Positions 26,659 to 35,308 of a DNA stretch of 64,000 nt are shown in pieces (the first letter of the stretch is position 1; each line of letters starts with the position of its first letter). This DNA comes from an uncultured Oscillospiraceae bacterium (GTDB taxonomy: Bacteria; Bacillota; Clostridia; Oscillospirales; Oscillospiraceae): assembly GCA_950075865.1 (NCBI GenBank), contig CATMVA010000010.1, positions 25,721 through 89,720 on the forward strand, given 5' to 3'. The notes below the pieces were generated by a model. That model saw only the letters and a list, made by a program, of their open reading frames with translations. It was not told where the DNA came from and did not search any database. The position numbers and the translations under genes are program-made.

Positions 26659-27035
26659 GAGGCTCCTCCTACTGTGATATGGTCCAAAAGGGCATTCACC
26701 GTGTCCTCCCCGATGCCGGGCACCCGGACCAAATCCTCGGGGAACCGGTAGGGACCGTTGGCCTCCCGGTCGCGGACAATGTCGGCGGCCCGCTTCTCCC
26801 CGATCCGGGGCAGGGTCTGGAGCTCCTCCGCCGTGGCGGTGTTGATGTCGATCTTTGGCGTCTCCGGACTCTCGGTGGGGGCGGGCAGGGCAAGAGGTGC
26901 CGTCTCCAGAACCCTCTGGGTCTCCACCCGGACGCTCTGGGTCTGTCCTCCGGAGCGGAACAGCCAGCCGGCGGTGAAGGACAGAAAAACTACGGCAAGC
27001 AGGATCACCGCGCCCTCCCCTTTGGAAATCTTCAT
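26655..27035 (-). CDS. ComEA-like helix-hairpin-helix protein
   Basis: A 126-residue membrane-anchored protein: one TM (about residues 8-25, VILLAVVFLSFTAGWLF), a linker of about 40 residues, and tandem helix-hairpin-helix motifs (DINTATAEELQTLPRIGEKR and LVRVPGIGEDTVNALLDHI) that bind dsDNA. ComEA is the DNA receptor for natural transformation; no comEC or comGA genes are in this window, so competence cannot be claimed. It lacks the SLBB domain present in many ComEA proteins. Start at 27035 (GGGGCGG SD); an upstream ATG at 27128 has no SD. First gene of the TCS operon. Confidence 0.85.
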   Translation of the reverse strand: MKISKGEGAVILLAVVFLSFTAGWLFRSGGQTQSVRVETQRVLETAPLALPAPTESPETPKIDINTATAEELQTLPRIGEKRAADIVRDREANGPYRFPEDLVRVPGIGEDTVNALLDHITVGGAS

Positions 27036-27056
27036 ATTTTTTCCGCCCCTTTCCTG

Positions 27057-27085
27057 TTGCGTCCGGCCCCTGGCTCTGCTATAAT
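27057..27085 (+). promoter_or_regulatory. Promoter of dacF-like gene
   Basis: TTGCGT (27057-27062), 17-bp spacer, TATAAT (27080-27085). The leader then contains a long hairpin: ACAGGCC/GGCCTGT (27105-27111, 27137-27143) continued by GGGAAA/TTTCCC, with one bulged base. Confidence 0.6.
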
Positions 27086-27175
27086 ATTGGAAGTAATTTT
27101 TGATACAGGCCTGGGAAATGTTGGCCATTTTTTCCCGGCCTGTCCCTATTATAACACAGATATCGGGAGTTTCCT

Positions 27176-28546
27176 ATGAAAAAATATCGTTCTCTCCTTT
27201 CTCTTTTTCTGGTCCTTGTCCTGTGCCTCACCCCCACGGCCTACGCCGCCGGTGAGAGCGGAGCGGAACTCTTCTCGGTGGAGGCCGTCTCGGCCATCCT
27301 CATCGAGGCCGACACCGGCGAGGTCCTGTACGAGCTCAACCCCGACGAGCGGCGCTTTCCCGCCTCCATCACCAAGGTGATGACCAGCCTTCTCACCGTG
27401 GAGGCCGCCGACCGGGGGGAGTTCTCCCTGGACGACACCGTTACTCTGGGAACCGACCTGTACACCGGCATCGGCTACGACGGCTCCTCCCTCAAGCTCC
27501 AGGCCGGGGAGGAGCTCACCGTCCGGGACCTGCTCCACGCCGCCCTGCTCCACTCGGCCAACGAGGCCTGCAACGCCATGGCCGTGGTGGTCTCCGGCAG
27601 CATCCCCGCTTTCGTGGAGCGGATGAACCAACGCGCCAATGAGCTGGGCATGACCGGTACCCACTTCTGCAACACCCATGGCTACCCCGACGAGGACCAC
27701 TATACCACCGCCCGGGACCTGGCCCGGCTCTGTCAGGAGGCCCTGCAGCATCCGGACTTCCGGGAGGTGGTCTCTACCGCCACCTATACCATTCCCCCCA
27801 CCAACCTCCACGAGACCGAACGGGTCCTGAAAAACACCAACGCCCTGGTCTCCAACTCGGTCCAGGGCTACCGCTACCAGTACGCCATCGGGGTCAAGAC
27901 CGGCTTCACCTCCAAGGCAGGCTACTGCCTGGCCTCGGCCGCCCAAAAGGACCACCGGACCGTCATCGCCATCCTGTTGGGGGGAAAAAACTGGATCGAA
28001 AACGACCAGGAGGTCCCCCATAACTATTATGTGGAGAGCCGCCGGCTGCTGGAGCACGGCTTTAACTCCTTCTCCCGCAAGACCATTCTTGATAAGATCG
28101 AGCCCATCGCCACCATCCGGGTGGAGCTGTGCGCCAGCCAGGACTATGTGACCGTCCAGCCCACCGAAAGCCTGTCGGCCATTCTGCCCAACGACCTGGA
28201 CCCCGCCCTGTTCCAGCGGGATACCGTTCTGCCCACCGAACCCCTCCAGGCTCCCATCGAGAAGGGGACGGTGCTGGGGACCATCACCATCTCCTACGCC
28301 GGTACTACATACGGCACAGTGGACCTGGTGGCCTCCACCTCCCTGGAACGCTCCCAGTTCCTCTATGTGCTGGAACGGATCCGCTGGGTCTTCAGCCACC
28401 TGTGGGTGCGCCTGCTCCTTCTGGCAGCGGTGATCCTCATCCTGGTCTTCGCCCTGCGGTGGATGGTCTACGGCCCCTCCCGCAGGCGGAAGCGGCGCGG
28501 CAGGGAACGGGCCTACAGTTCCTCCTACCGGGGCCGGGGCCGCTGA
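27176..28546 (+). CDS. dacF: D-alanyl-D-alanine carboxypeptidase (DacF/PBP5 family)
   Basis: A 456-residue low-molecular-weight penicillin-binding protein that removes the terminal D-Ala of peptidoglycan stem peptides. Sec signal ending AYA, then the S11 motifs SITK (SxxK, PASITKVMTSL), SAN (HSANEACN) and KTG (GVKTGFTSKAGYC), a C-terminal beta domain (about 300-395), then a TM helix (LLLLAAVILILVFALRW) and a strongly basic tail. The C-terminal TM anchors it on the outside. A second family member lies at 50931-52073. The gene is monocistronic, ending at the hairpin 28566-28594. Confidence 0.93.
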   Translation: MKKYRSLLSLFLVLVLCLTPTAYAAGESGAELFSVEAVSAILIEADTGEVLYELNPDERRFPASITKVMTSLLTVEAADRGEFSLDDTVTLGTDLYTGIGYDGSSLKLQAGEELTVRDLLHAALLHSANEACNAMAVVVSGSIPAFVERMNQRANELGMTGTHFCNTHGYPDEDHYTTARDLARLCQEALQHPDFREVVSTATYTIPPTNLHETERVLKNTNALVSNSVQGYRYQYAIGVKTGFTSKAGYCLASAAQKDHRTVIAILLGGKNWIENDQEVPHNYYVESRRLLEHGFNSFSRKTILDKIEPIATIRVELCASQDYVTVQPTESLSAILPNDLDPALFQRDTVLPTEPLQAPIEKGTVLGTITISYAGTTYGTVDLVASTSLERSQFLYVLERIRWVFSHLWVRLLLLAAVILILVFALRWMVYGPSRRRKRRGRERAYSSSYRGRGR

Positions 28547-28565
28547 AAGCGGACGAATACAAAGA

Positions 28566-28600
28566 AACGGCGCTGTTCTATGAACAGCGCCGTTCTATTT
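28566..28600. terminator. Terminator between dacF and the TSCPD gene
   Basis: Perfect 13-bp arms (28566-28578, 28582-28594) around TAT, then a T-rich tail; usable in both directions. Confidence 0.85.
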
Positions 28601-28602
28601 TC

Positions 28603-28845
28603 TCAGATGCTCTGCTTCAGGGCCTGAGCCAACTGATCGGGACAGGAGGTGGCCTTGCCGCCGCAGCGGATGCCGTCCAGCCGGGCGATGACCTCCTCCA
28701 CCTTCATGCCCTCCACCAGCTTGCTGATGCCCTGGAGGTTGCCGTGGCAGCCTCCCGTCACCTGGAGGGACTTGACGATGCCGTCCTCCACCTCGATGAC
28801 CATCTGCCGGGAGCAGACCCCCTTGGGGGTGAAATCAATGACCAT
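28603..28845 (-). CDS. TSCPD domain protein (TIGR03905-type)
   Basis: An 80-residue protein formed by a single TSCPD domain, named for the motif TSCPDQLAQAL seen near the C terminus; other conserved parts are PKGVCSRQMVIEVEDG and TGGCHGNLQGISKLVEGM. Three conserved cysteines may bind a metal. The same domain is found at the C terminus of vitamin B12-dependent ribonucleotide reductases, but this stand-alone form has no assigned function. Good SD (AAAGGAG) before the ATG at 28845. Confidence 0.88.
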   Translation of the reverse strand: MVIDFTPKGVCSRQMVIEVEDGIVKSLQVTGGCHGNLQGISKLVEGMKVEEVIARLDGIRCGGKATSCPDQLAQALKQSI

Positions 28846-28921
28846 ATTCCATTCTCCTTTTGCAGTTTTATGGCCCTATTATACACCCTTCCCTAAAAAT
28901 TGCAATCCTTTTCCGGGATAA

Positions 28922-28953
28922 CAAAAGGGCGGGCCCTGTGTCCCGCCTTTTTG
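28922..28953 (-). terminator. Terminator of spo0A
   Basis: Arms GGCGGG and CCCGCC flanked by A/T runs immediately after the spo0A stop; on the minus strand it ends in CCTTTTGTT. Confidence 0.7.
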
Positions 28954-28954
28954 C

Positions 28955-29716
28955 TCATTTGTCCTTATCCTTCCGCTGGAGCTGAAGCCGGTCGGCAATC
29001 ATGGCCACGAACTCACTGTTGGTGGGCTTTCCCTTGGCGTTGGAGACGGTGTAGCCAAAGTACTTCTGGAGAGTCTCCAGATCCCCCCGGTCCCAGGCCA
29101 CCTCAATGGCGTGGCGAATGGCCCGCTCCACACGGGAAGCGGTGGTGCCGTAGCGCTTGGCCACCTCGGGGTAGAGGATCTTGGTCACGGCATTGATCAC
29201 GTCCATGTCCTCCACCGCGATCATGATAGCCTCCCGTAGGTACTGGTAGCCCTTGATGTGGGCGGGCACCCCGATCTCGTGGATGATGGCGGTGACTGTG
29301 GCCTCCAGGCTGGCGCCCGACCGCTCAGGCTCCTCCGACGGGCGGAGTGCAGTCATCATCTGGCGCACCCGTTCCACCACCGCGGTGGTCTTGCAGGGCT
29401 TCATCATAAAGTAATCGGCCCCTCTGGCCGCCGCTAGGTCGGCCACGCTGCCGCTGGCGAAGCTGGAGATGACCAGGACCCTGGGCCTGGGCATCAGCTC
29501 CCCCAGCCGGGTCAGGACCTCCACCCCGTCCATAGTGGAGAGGATCATGTCCATCACCACCACGTCCCCCTGCTTCTCTCGGCAGAGCTCCACCGTCTCA
29601 GCGCCGTCCCCCGTGTCTCCCACCACCGTGAGATCGCTCTCTCCGTTCAAAGTCTCTACCAGCAAACGGCGGAAGTCCTCCCCCGCGTCCGCTACCACTA
29701 CTTTTACTTTATCCAT
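28955..29716 (-). CDS. spo0A: Sporulation master regulator Spo0A
   Basis: A 253-residue response regulator that starts sporulation when phosphorylated. Receiver domain (1-120) with [11 protein letters not shown] acidic site, candidate phospho-Asp in [13 protein letters not shown] and MMKPC lysine; the usual MP after the Asp (IMPHLDG in Bacillus) is LST here. The C-terminal domain is the highly conserved Spo0A DNA-binding fold: [39 protein letters not shown] and [10 protein letters not shown], ending with [12 protein letters not shown]. The ATG at 29716 follows AAGAGGTTG. It stands downstream of spoIVB in the conserved spoIVB-spo0A order, with its own promoter and two TTGTCG boxes upstream. 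Confidence 0.97.
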   Translation of the reverse strand: MDKVKVVVADAGEDFRRLLVETLNGESDLTVVGDTGDGAETVELCREKQGDVVVMDMILSTMDGVEVLTRLGELMPRPRVLVISSFASGSVADLAAARGADYFMMKPCKTTAVVERVRQMMTALRPSEEPERSGASLEATVTAIIHEIGVPAHIKGYQYLREAIMIAVEDMDVINAVTKILYPEVAKRYGTTASRVERAIRHAIEVAWDRGDLETLQKYFGYTVSNAKGKPTNSEFVAMIADRLQLQRKDKDK

Positions 29717-29766
29717 GGTTTTCAACCTCTTCTCGCCTGGCCAAGGCGGTATTACCGGTTGCCTTA

Positions 29767-29795
29767 AATTTACCATAAAAAGACAGCGTACGCAA
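29767..29795 (-). promoter_or_regulatory. spo0A vegetative-type promoter
   Basis: Minus strand TTGCGT (29795-29790), 17-bp spacer, TAAATT (29772-29767), about 50 bases before the start codon. Confidence 0.6.
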
Positions 29796-29828
29796 TCCCT
29801 TTTTGCCAATTTTTGGTAATCAATCGTG

Positions 29829-29844
29829 CGACAAGGCACGACAA
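29829..29844 (-). promoter_or_regulatory. Tandem 0A-box-like sites upstream of spo0A
   Basis: Two TTGTCG hexamers on the minus strand (29844-29839 and 29834-29829) start 10 bp apart, that is one helical turn. The Spo0A box consensus is TTGTCGAA; both copies keep the core TTGTCG and differ after it. They lie 34 bp upstream of the -35 element, fitting autoregulation. Confidence 0.5.
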
Positions 29845-29894
29845 ATTTTGCCTTTTGCCGCTTTTTCCTCCTCTTTCGACCTTTTTCTTCAGAG

Positions 29895-29933
29895 AAAAAA
29901 AGCGAAAAAAGGGACCCCGGACAAGCTGCCCGG
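29895..29933 (-). terminator. Probable terminator after spoIVB
   Basis: Minus-strand hairpin CCGGGCA/TGTCCGG (29933-29917, one G-T pair) followed by GTCCC and two T-runs. Moderate strength only. Confidence 0.45.
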
Positions 29934-29949
29934 CGCCCCCCTTTCCCGC

Positions 29950-31020
29950 CTATTCGATGCCTGCCGCCTCCAGCATGTGCTCGGCCAGGATGCCGTAGCC
30001 CTGGGTGGGGTCCCCGATCAGAACGTGGGTCACGGCCCCCACCAGACGTCCATTCTGAAGAATGGGGCTACCACTCATACCCTGGACAATGCCGCCGGTC
30101 TGCTCCAAAAGGGCCGGGTCGGTGACCTTGAGCATCAGGTCACGGCCATCGTCGGCCTCTGGGAAAATCTTGGTGATCTCCACCTTATAGGAGCGGACCT
30201 GGTCCCCGGCCACATTGGAGCAGATGAGGGCTTCCCCGGTCTCCACCTGGTCGGCCGTGGCCACCTCCACCGGCTCCATGGCGGCCATGTCGCCGCTGTT
30301 CAGAGTGCCGAAAATACCATGGCTGGTGTTGGCGCTGAGCACGCCGATGTCCCCCGACATGTCAAATTCGCCGTGGAGCTCCCCCGGCTCCCCCCGGCAG
30401 CCCTTTTTCACGTCGGCCACCGTGGCCGAGAGCAAAGCGCCGCTCTCCATGGGCATGAGCAGGGCGGTGTCCACATCGTTGATCCCGTGGCCCAGGGCGC
30501 CAAAGGCCCCGGTGGCCGGATCATAATAGGTCACCGTACCAATACCCGCCATCGAATCCCGGAGCCAAGCCCCCAGCTTGTAAACCCCGTCGGTGGAGCA
30601 CTTGACCGCCTGGGCGGTGACCTGGACGGTCTTGCCGTCCCGCACCGCCCGGATGGACATTTTCTCCCCGCCGATCTCCTGGATCTGGCCCTGGACCTCC
30701 TCAATCGTGTCCACCTCTTCGGCGTTGATGTGGGTGATCACGTCACCCTCCCGCAGTCCGCAGTCCTTGGCCGGGATCACGGTCCCTCCCTCGGCGGGGA
30801 TCTGGGAAAAGCCCACTACCAGCACCCCGTCGGAGAAGAGCTTGATGCCCACCGCCTTCCCCACCGGAACCAGGGTCCGGACCTCCGGGGCCGTCACCGG
30901 CTCCTCCTCGGCGGCCCGGGCCGAAAAGCTCCCCGGTCCCAGAAGCCCCAGCAGGAGGAGTCCCGCCAGCGTCCCCCGAAACCAGAGCCGCGGCCCCGCC
31001 GGTCCCGTGGACTCTCGCAT
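29950..31020 (-). CDS. spoIVB: SpoIVB serine peptidase
   Basis: A 356-residue protein secreted from the forespore that triggers pro-sigma-K processing in the mother cell. Signal/anchor helix [15 protein letters not shown], a PDZ domain (about residues 75-140; [16 protein letters not shown]), then the S55 peptidase domain: [20 protein letters not shown] followed by the catalytic His of HGI, the Asp of DMSGDIG region, and the catalytic Ser in [11 protein letters not shown]. The ATG at 31020 is used here; a TTG at 31029 preceded by GGGGGTGG is a serious alternative. A terminator-like hairpin with a T-run lies just upstream (31056-31082). Precedes spo0A as in Bacillus. Confidence 0.95.
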   Translation of the reverse strand: MRESTGPAGPRLWFRGTLAGLLLLGLLGPGSFSARAAEEEPVTAPEVRTLVPVGKAVGIKLFSDGVLVVGFSQIPAEGGTVIPAKDCGLREGDVITHINAEEVDTIEEVQGQIQEIGGEKMSIRAVRDGKTVQVTAQAVKCSTDGVYKLGAWLRDSMAGIGTVTYYDPATGAFGALGHGINDVDTALLMPMESGALLSATVADVKKGCRGEPGELHGEFDMSGDIGVLSANTSHGIFGTLNSGDMAAMEPVEVATADQVETGEALICSNVAGDQVRSYKVEITKIFPEADDGRDLMLKVTDPALLEQTGGIVQGMSGSPILQNGRLVGAVTHVLIGDPTQGYGILAEHMLEAAGIE

Positions 31021-31049
31021 GCCTTGTTTCAAAAAACCACCCCCATAAA

Positions 31050-31082
31050 AAAATCGAGATGGCGCCGCAGGGGCGCCATCTC
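31050..31082 (-). terminator. Intrinsic terminator just upstream of spoIVB
   Basis: Perfect 11-bp arms GAGATGGCGCC/GGCGCCATCTC (31056-31066, 31072-31082), followed on the minus strand by GATTTTTTT. It would stop transcripts coming from the Bax-inhibitor-like gene, or act as a leader attenuator for spoIVB. Confidence 0.75.
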
Positions 31083-31288
31083 TAATATGGGCGTTTTCCG
31101 GCCGGGGCACACTGGAAATGAACAGCGGCTTTGGCTTGGTCAGCTTTTCCGCCTCTGCTGTCCCAAGGGCTCCGGACCGGGCCCAAGGGCTTTTTTGGCA
31201 TTTTTCTCTTATTTACCGGCTTGTTTCTCTCTGGGCCGGGCCACGGTTAGCATTCCCCGGAAAAAATTTTTCAGTCTGGGAAAATTTT

Positions 31289-32032
31289 TTAATTCCGGCT
31301 CCGCCGGCCCAGCAGCCGCAGGATATAGAGGAACAGGTTCACGAAGTCCAGGCAGAGCTGGAGCGCGGCGTAGACCGAGGCTTTTTTCAGCATCTCCCCG
31401 TCGCCCCGGAAGCCCTCGTACAGCCGGCGGATCATCTGGGTATCGTAGGCGGCGTAAGCCAGGAAGAGGACGATCCCGATGGTGCAGATGATCTGGTCGT
31501 AGGCCTCGATGGCCGGGATGAACCACATCAGCACGTTGGCCAGGATCAGGAAGACCAGGCCGCAAAGCAGGAAATTCCGCAGCCGGGACAGGTCCACCTG
31601 GGTGAAGTAGCCGAACACCGCCATCCCGCCAAAGCACAGGGCGGTCATGGCGAAGGCCAGCACAGCGCTCTCCAGATCAAAGAGCATCAGCCAGGCGCCA
31701 ACCACCAGGCCGATCAGGGCACAGTGGGCCAGGAAGAAGCCCCAGGTGGCGCCCACCGTAGACTTCCGGATGGCCGAGCTCATGCCGAAGGACAGGGCCA
31801 GCTGAGCCACCAGCAGGATGATATGGAGATAGCCGCCGGTCATCCTGACCAGATCCCAGTAAAGGTAATAGCCCGGCCAGGTATCGGCGATAAACAGGGC
31901 CACGCCGAAGGATATCATCAGCCCTATGAACATGATGAAGAAGGTTTTGGCCGTGTAGCGGCTCAGGCTCTCGCCCTCCAGGGACTCCAGATTTTCCAGG
32001 TTACGCTCGGATTCATAAAAATTGTTTTCCAT
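31289..32032 (-). CDS. Bax inhibitor-1/YccA family membrane protein
   Basis: A 247-residue protein with seven hydrophobic segments, the BI-1 (UPF0005) fold; bacterial relatives such as YetJ conduct Ca2+ in a pH-dependent way. Seen: N-terminal cytosolic stretch (MENNFYESERNLENLE), TM segments from FFIMFIGLMISFGVALFIA onward, and the family's C-terminal NLFLYILRLLGRR. The pair of Asp/Glu in LFLAYAAYDTQ is the family's conserved ion-site region. Monocistronic; followed by about 200 bases of non-coding sequence up to the terminator ahead of spoIVB. Ca2+ transport is family knowledge, not shown here. Confidence 0.92.
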   Translation of the reverse strand: MENNFYESERNLENLESLEGESLSRYTAKTFFIMFIGLMISFGVALFIADTWPGYYLYWDLVRMTGGYLHIILLVAQLALSFGMSSAIRKSTVGATWGFFLAHCALIGLVVGAWLMLFDLESAVLAFAMTALCFGGMAVFGYFTQVDLSRLRNFLLCGLVFLILANVLMWFIPAIEAYDQIICTIGIVLFLAYAAYDTQMIRRLYEGFRGDGEMLKKASVYAALQLCLDFVNLFLYILRLLGRRSRN

Positions 32033-32049
32033 GGTTCGTTGCCTCCTTT

Positions 32050-32784
32050 GCCCTCATTATAATCCCTCAAAAGTGTTTTTTCAAGTCGAAGGTGTGGCTT
32101 TTCAGGGAAAGAAAGCAGCGGAAAACAGGGCTCTCTCAGGCGCGGAAATTTTGAGGGAAATTTCCAAGGAATAAAACGAGGCCGTTTCCGTGAGAAAACA
32201 GTCTTGTTTTTCTGTATTGAAAACTTTTTATGTCAGTTTATTTTGAGGAGCAAAGTGGGATGCGGGAGAAATCCAAGTTGTACGAAAATTGGAAATTGGA
32301 TTTTGAGGGTTTTTGAGGGTGGTTTGAGGGCGTTTTCGAGGGGTTTGACCTCGAAAAACGGGGTTTTGAATTTTTTGGAATGTGCAACACCGTGCAAATT
32401 GGGGGTGAGGAGGGAAAAAGGGCGGATATAGGGACGATAGTTGTATAAAAATTTCCAGTTGGGGTGTTTGTGGAAGTTTCGACCGCTTTGGAGCGGTTTG
32501 GGTGGGGTAAGGGTCCACTTCTCTGGCTGTCCTACCGAAGGTCGGCGGCCTGCGGGGTGCACTTCGCAAAACCCCGCAGGCCACGGGCCGGGCCGAGGAC
32601 GGCCCGCTCCACAAGGGCAGGGATCCAGGCACCCCCATAGCAGCGCAGAGGTCAGGGACGTCATTTGTCCTTCGGGCAAACAACTGTCCCGGCCCTTTGG
32701 GCCCCGGCTGGGAAAGCCAAAAAAGAAATAACAGAGCAAAATCCAGGCGATCCGTGGATCGCCCCTACGAAGGGCGGGAGCGCT
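32050..32784. other. Gene-free interval with strand-asymmetric composition
   Basis: About 735 bases without a credible gene. The part 32100-32500 is AT-rich for this genome, and its plus strand is strongly G/T and A/G biased (runs such as TTTTTGAGGG, repeated GAGGG/GGGGTTT units) with few C. From 32520 to 32740 composition returns to normal GC, with several GC palindromes (for example CCTGCGGGGT ... ACCCCGCAGG at about 32549-32581). It ends in the repeat copy at 32746. Open frames here have no homologous look, no SD and reversed codon bias. It could hold an untranslated RNA; nothing specific is recognised. Confidence 0.5.
32746..32775. repeat. Palindromic intergenic repeat (copy B)
   Basis: Arms GGCGATCC and GGATCGCC around GT, followed by CCTACGAAGGGCG, the same 'palindrome + CCTAC + AGGGCG' arrangement as copy A at 2336. 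Confidence 0.55.
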
Positions 32785-35241
32785 TTACCGGGAAGCGGCG
32801 GGCTTTTTGCGGCCCTTCTCTTTTTTGCGGGCGCGGATCAGGGCATGCCAGAGGAGCTCTCCCTTGTTGAAGACCCCCAGCATTCCCCGCATGGTGAACC
32901 AGGCCAGGGGGAAGAACAGGGCCAGGATCAGGGTCTCGTGCGTGGTGAGGACCGTCAGGGAGAAGAAGTCCCCCAGATAAAAGACGCAGAACAGCAGGGA
33001 GCAGACCACCGTTACCAGCAGCAGACGGCGCTTCCAGTCGAAGGGACGGCTCACCTGGTAGAGGACCAGCACCCCCACAAAGGAGACGCACAGGGCGCAC
33101 ATGGTGGACAACGTCTCGTTGGGGAAAGCGAACATGGCGGCGTAGAACTGAATGCACAGAATGATGAGCAGGTCGGTCAGGCCACCGGGGAAGGCCTCCC
33201 GCAGGACATTGCGCATGAACTTGCCCTTCACCAGGCTCTCGTTGGGCTCCAGAGCCAGCACAAAGGAGGGGAAGCCGATGGTGAGGGCGGAGATCAGGGA
33301 GAGCTGGATGGGCACCAGCGGGTAAGGCATATCCACAAAGAGGGTAAAGAGGGCCAGCACAAAGGAAAAGATATTTTTGACCAGATAGAGGGCGGCCGAG
33401 CGCTGGATGTTGTTGATGACCCTTCTCCCCTCGGCCACCACATGGGGAAGACCGGCGAAATTGGAGTTGAGGAGCACCAGCTGGGCGGCGTGGCAGGCCG
33501 CCTCGGACCCCGAGGCCATGGCGATGCCGCAGTCGGCGTCCTTCAGGGCCAGCACGTCATTGACACCGTCTCCGGTCATGGCCACCGTATGGCCCTGCTT
33601 CTGAAGGGCCTTGACCAGCTTTCGCTTCTGTCCGGGGGTCACCCGGCCGAAGACGGTGTACTCCCCGGCGGCGGCATAGATATCCTCGTCGGTCTGGAGG
33701 GTGGTGGCGTCCACCCACTTTTCGGCGTTCTCCACCCCGGCCTGGCGGGCCACCTCGGCCACCGTCAGGGGGTTGTCCCCCGAGATGACCTTGACAGCCA
33801 CCCCCTGCTTGGCGAAAAAGGCGAAGGTGTCGGGGGCCTCGGGCCGGATCTGGTTGGCCAGAAGCACCAGGGCCATGGGCTGGATCCGCCCCCCGTCCAG
33901 GGGAGCCTTTCCGTCGGGGATGCCGTCGTACTGAGCCACCAGAAGCACCCGGTAGCCCTTTTCCGAATAAGGCTTCACCATGTCCTTCAGATCCTGGTAG
34001 TGCGTCCCCATCACAAACTCGGGGGCACCCACCACATAGGCCCCCCGGCCCGAAAAGACGGCGGCGGAATACTTATTGGCCGAGGTGAAGGGCACCGTGG
34101 CCGACACCGTCCAGCCCGCCGGGGCGGAAAACCGCTCGGCCATGGCCCGGCCGGTATCGTTATCGGCCCCGAGGGCCTGGTAGACGGCCCCCACCGCCGC
34201 CTCCACCCCCTCCAGGGGGTATTTCTCCTCGTCCAACGGCACCAGGTCCATGACGGTCATCTTGGGCTCGGTGATGGTGCCCGTCTTGTCCACGCAGAGC
34301 ACGTCCACCCGGGCCAGGGTCTCGATGCAGTTCATGTCCTGGGCCTGGACCTTCCGCTGGGCCAGGCGGATCATGCTCACCGCCAGGGCCACGCTGGTCA
34401 GAAGGTACAGCCCTTCAGGGATCATGCCGATGAGGGCGGCCACCGTGGCGGTAACGGCCTGGGGCAGGGTGAGCTTCAAAACAAAATACTGCTTCCAGAA
34501 GAGCACCCCGCCGATGGGGATGAGGGCAAAGCCGATGAACCGGATGAGCCGGGTGAGGGAGGCCATCATCTCGGACTGGGCGCTCTTCACATCCTTCTTG
34601 GCCTCCAGGGTCAGGCGGGCGGCGTAGGAGTCCTTCCCCACCGCCGTGAGCTGGGCCCGGCAGGAGCCGGCCACCACGAAGGAGCCCGAGCGCAGCTTGC
34701 TGCCCGGGCCCTTTTCCTGGGGCTCGGCCTCGCCGGTGATGAGGGCTTCGTTGACCTGGACGCTGCCCGCGCGGACCAGGGCGTCGGCCGTGATCTGGTC
34801 CCCGGCGGCAAAGACGGCGATGTCGTCCCGGACCATCTGGTTGGTAGGGATGCTGATGACCGCCCCCTCCCGGACCACGTTTCCCCGTGGGGAGGCGATG
34901 AGCTTCAGCTTGTCGATGGTCCGCTTGGAGCGGATCTCCTGGAGGATGCCGATGACCGTGTTGATCACAGCCACCAGCAGGAAGGTGGCGTTTTTATAGG
35001 AACCCACCAGGATGAGGGCGAGGGCCAGGACCACAAAGATCAGGTTGAAGAAGGTCAGGGTATGGGCCCGTATGATCTCCTTCTCGGTCTTGGTAGGGCT
35101 TTTCACGTCCACATTGGCCCAGCCGCTCTTACGGCGGGTCTCCACCTGCTCCCGGCTGAGACCGGATTCAGGGTCGGCCTCAAAGACCGGCAGGTCCACC
35201 CGCTCGGGCTCCTGAGGGACGTCCATTTTCTTTTTCTGCAC
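32785..35241 (-). CDS. HAD-IC P-type cation-transporting ATPase
   Basis: An 818-residue ion pump. Visible: N-terminal cytosolic part with GLSREQVETRRKSGWANVD, A-domain motif ITGEAEP (TGE), membrane motif GMIPEGLYLLTS (PEGL), phosphorylation site CVDKTGTIT, hinge TGDGVNDVLALKDAD, and four to six C-terminal TM segments. PEGL instead of CPC excludes heavy-metal pumps; overall it resembles the CtpE / calcium-type group of uncharacterised pumps. Substrate is therefore probably Ca2+ or Mg2+, by inference only. I place the start at GTG 35241, because AAGGTG lies 6 bases upstream; GTG 35250 is an alternative. Monocistronic. Confidence 0.9.
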   Translation of the reverse strand: MQKKKMDVPQEPERVDLPVFEADPESGLSREQVETRRKSGWANVDVKSPTKTEKEIIRAHTLTFFNLIFVVLALALILVGSYKNATFLLVAVINTVIGILQEIRSKRTIDKLKLIASPRGNVVREGAVISIPTNQMVRDDIAVFAAGDQITADALVRAGSVQVNEALITGEAEPQEKGPGSKLRSGSFVVAGSCRAQLTAVGKDSYAARLTLEAKKDVKSAQSEMMASLTRLIRFIGFALIPIGGVLFWKQYFVLKLTLPQAVTATVAALIGMIPEGLYLLTSVALAVSMIRLAQRKVQAQDMNCIETLARVDVLCVDKTGTITEPKMTVMDLVPLDEEKYPLEGVEAAVGAVYQALGADNDTGRAMAERFSAPAGWTVSATVPFTSANKYSAAVFSGRGAYVVGAPEFVMGTHYQDLKDMVKPYSEKGYRVLLVAQYDGIPDGKAPLDGGRIQPMALVLLANQIRPEAPDTFAFFAKQGVAVKVISGDNPLTVAEVARQAGVENAEKWVDATTLQTDEDIYAAAGEYTVFGRVTPGQKRKLVKALQKQGHTVAMTGDGVNDVLALKDADCGIAMASGSEAACHAAQLVLLNSNFAGLPHVVAEGRRVINNIQRSAALYLVKNIFSFVLALFTLFVDMPYPLVPIQLSLISALTIGFPSFVLALEPNESLVKGKFMRNVLREAFPGGLTDLLIILCIQFYAAMFAFPNETLSTMCALCVSFVGVLVLYQVSRPFDWKRRLLLVTVVCSLLFCVFYLGDFFSLTVLTTHETLILALFFPLAWFTMRGMLGVFNKGELLWHALIRARKKEKGRKKPAASR

Positions 35242-35308
35242 GGAATTCACCTTCTATCTCACCTTTCTTCCCGGTATACATAGAATAGAGTAATACAGGA
35301 AGGAGGCG

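Noticed and set aside
32228..32739. Open frames inside the gap between the BI-1 and P-type ATPase genes
   Set aside because: No SD, no hydrophobic or conserved pattern, and composition follows the G/T-biased DNA.
32665..35283. Very long open frame (872 codons) on the plus strand
   Set aside because: It is antisense to the P-type ATPase. The composition (His, Gly, Gln, Val-rich) is what a GC-rich gene gives in its opposite frame, and it has no SD or motif.
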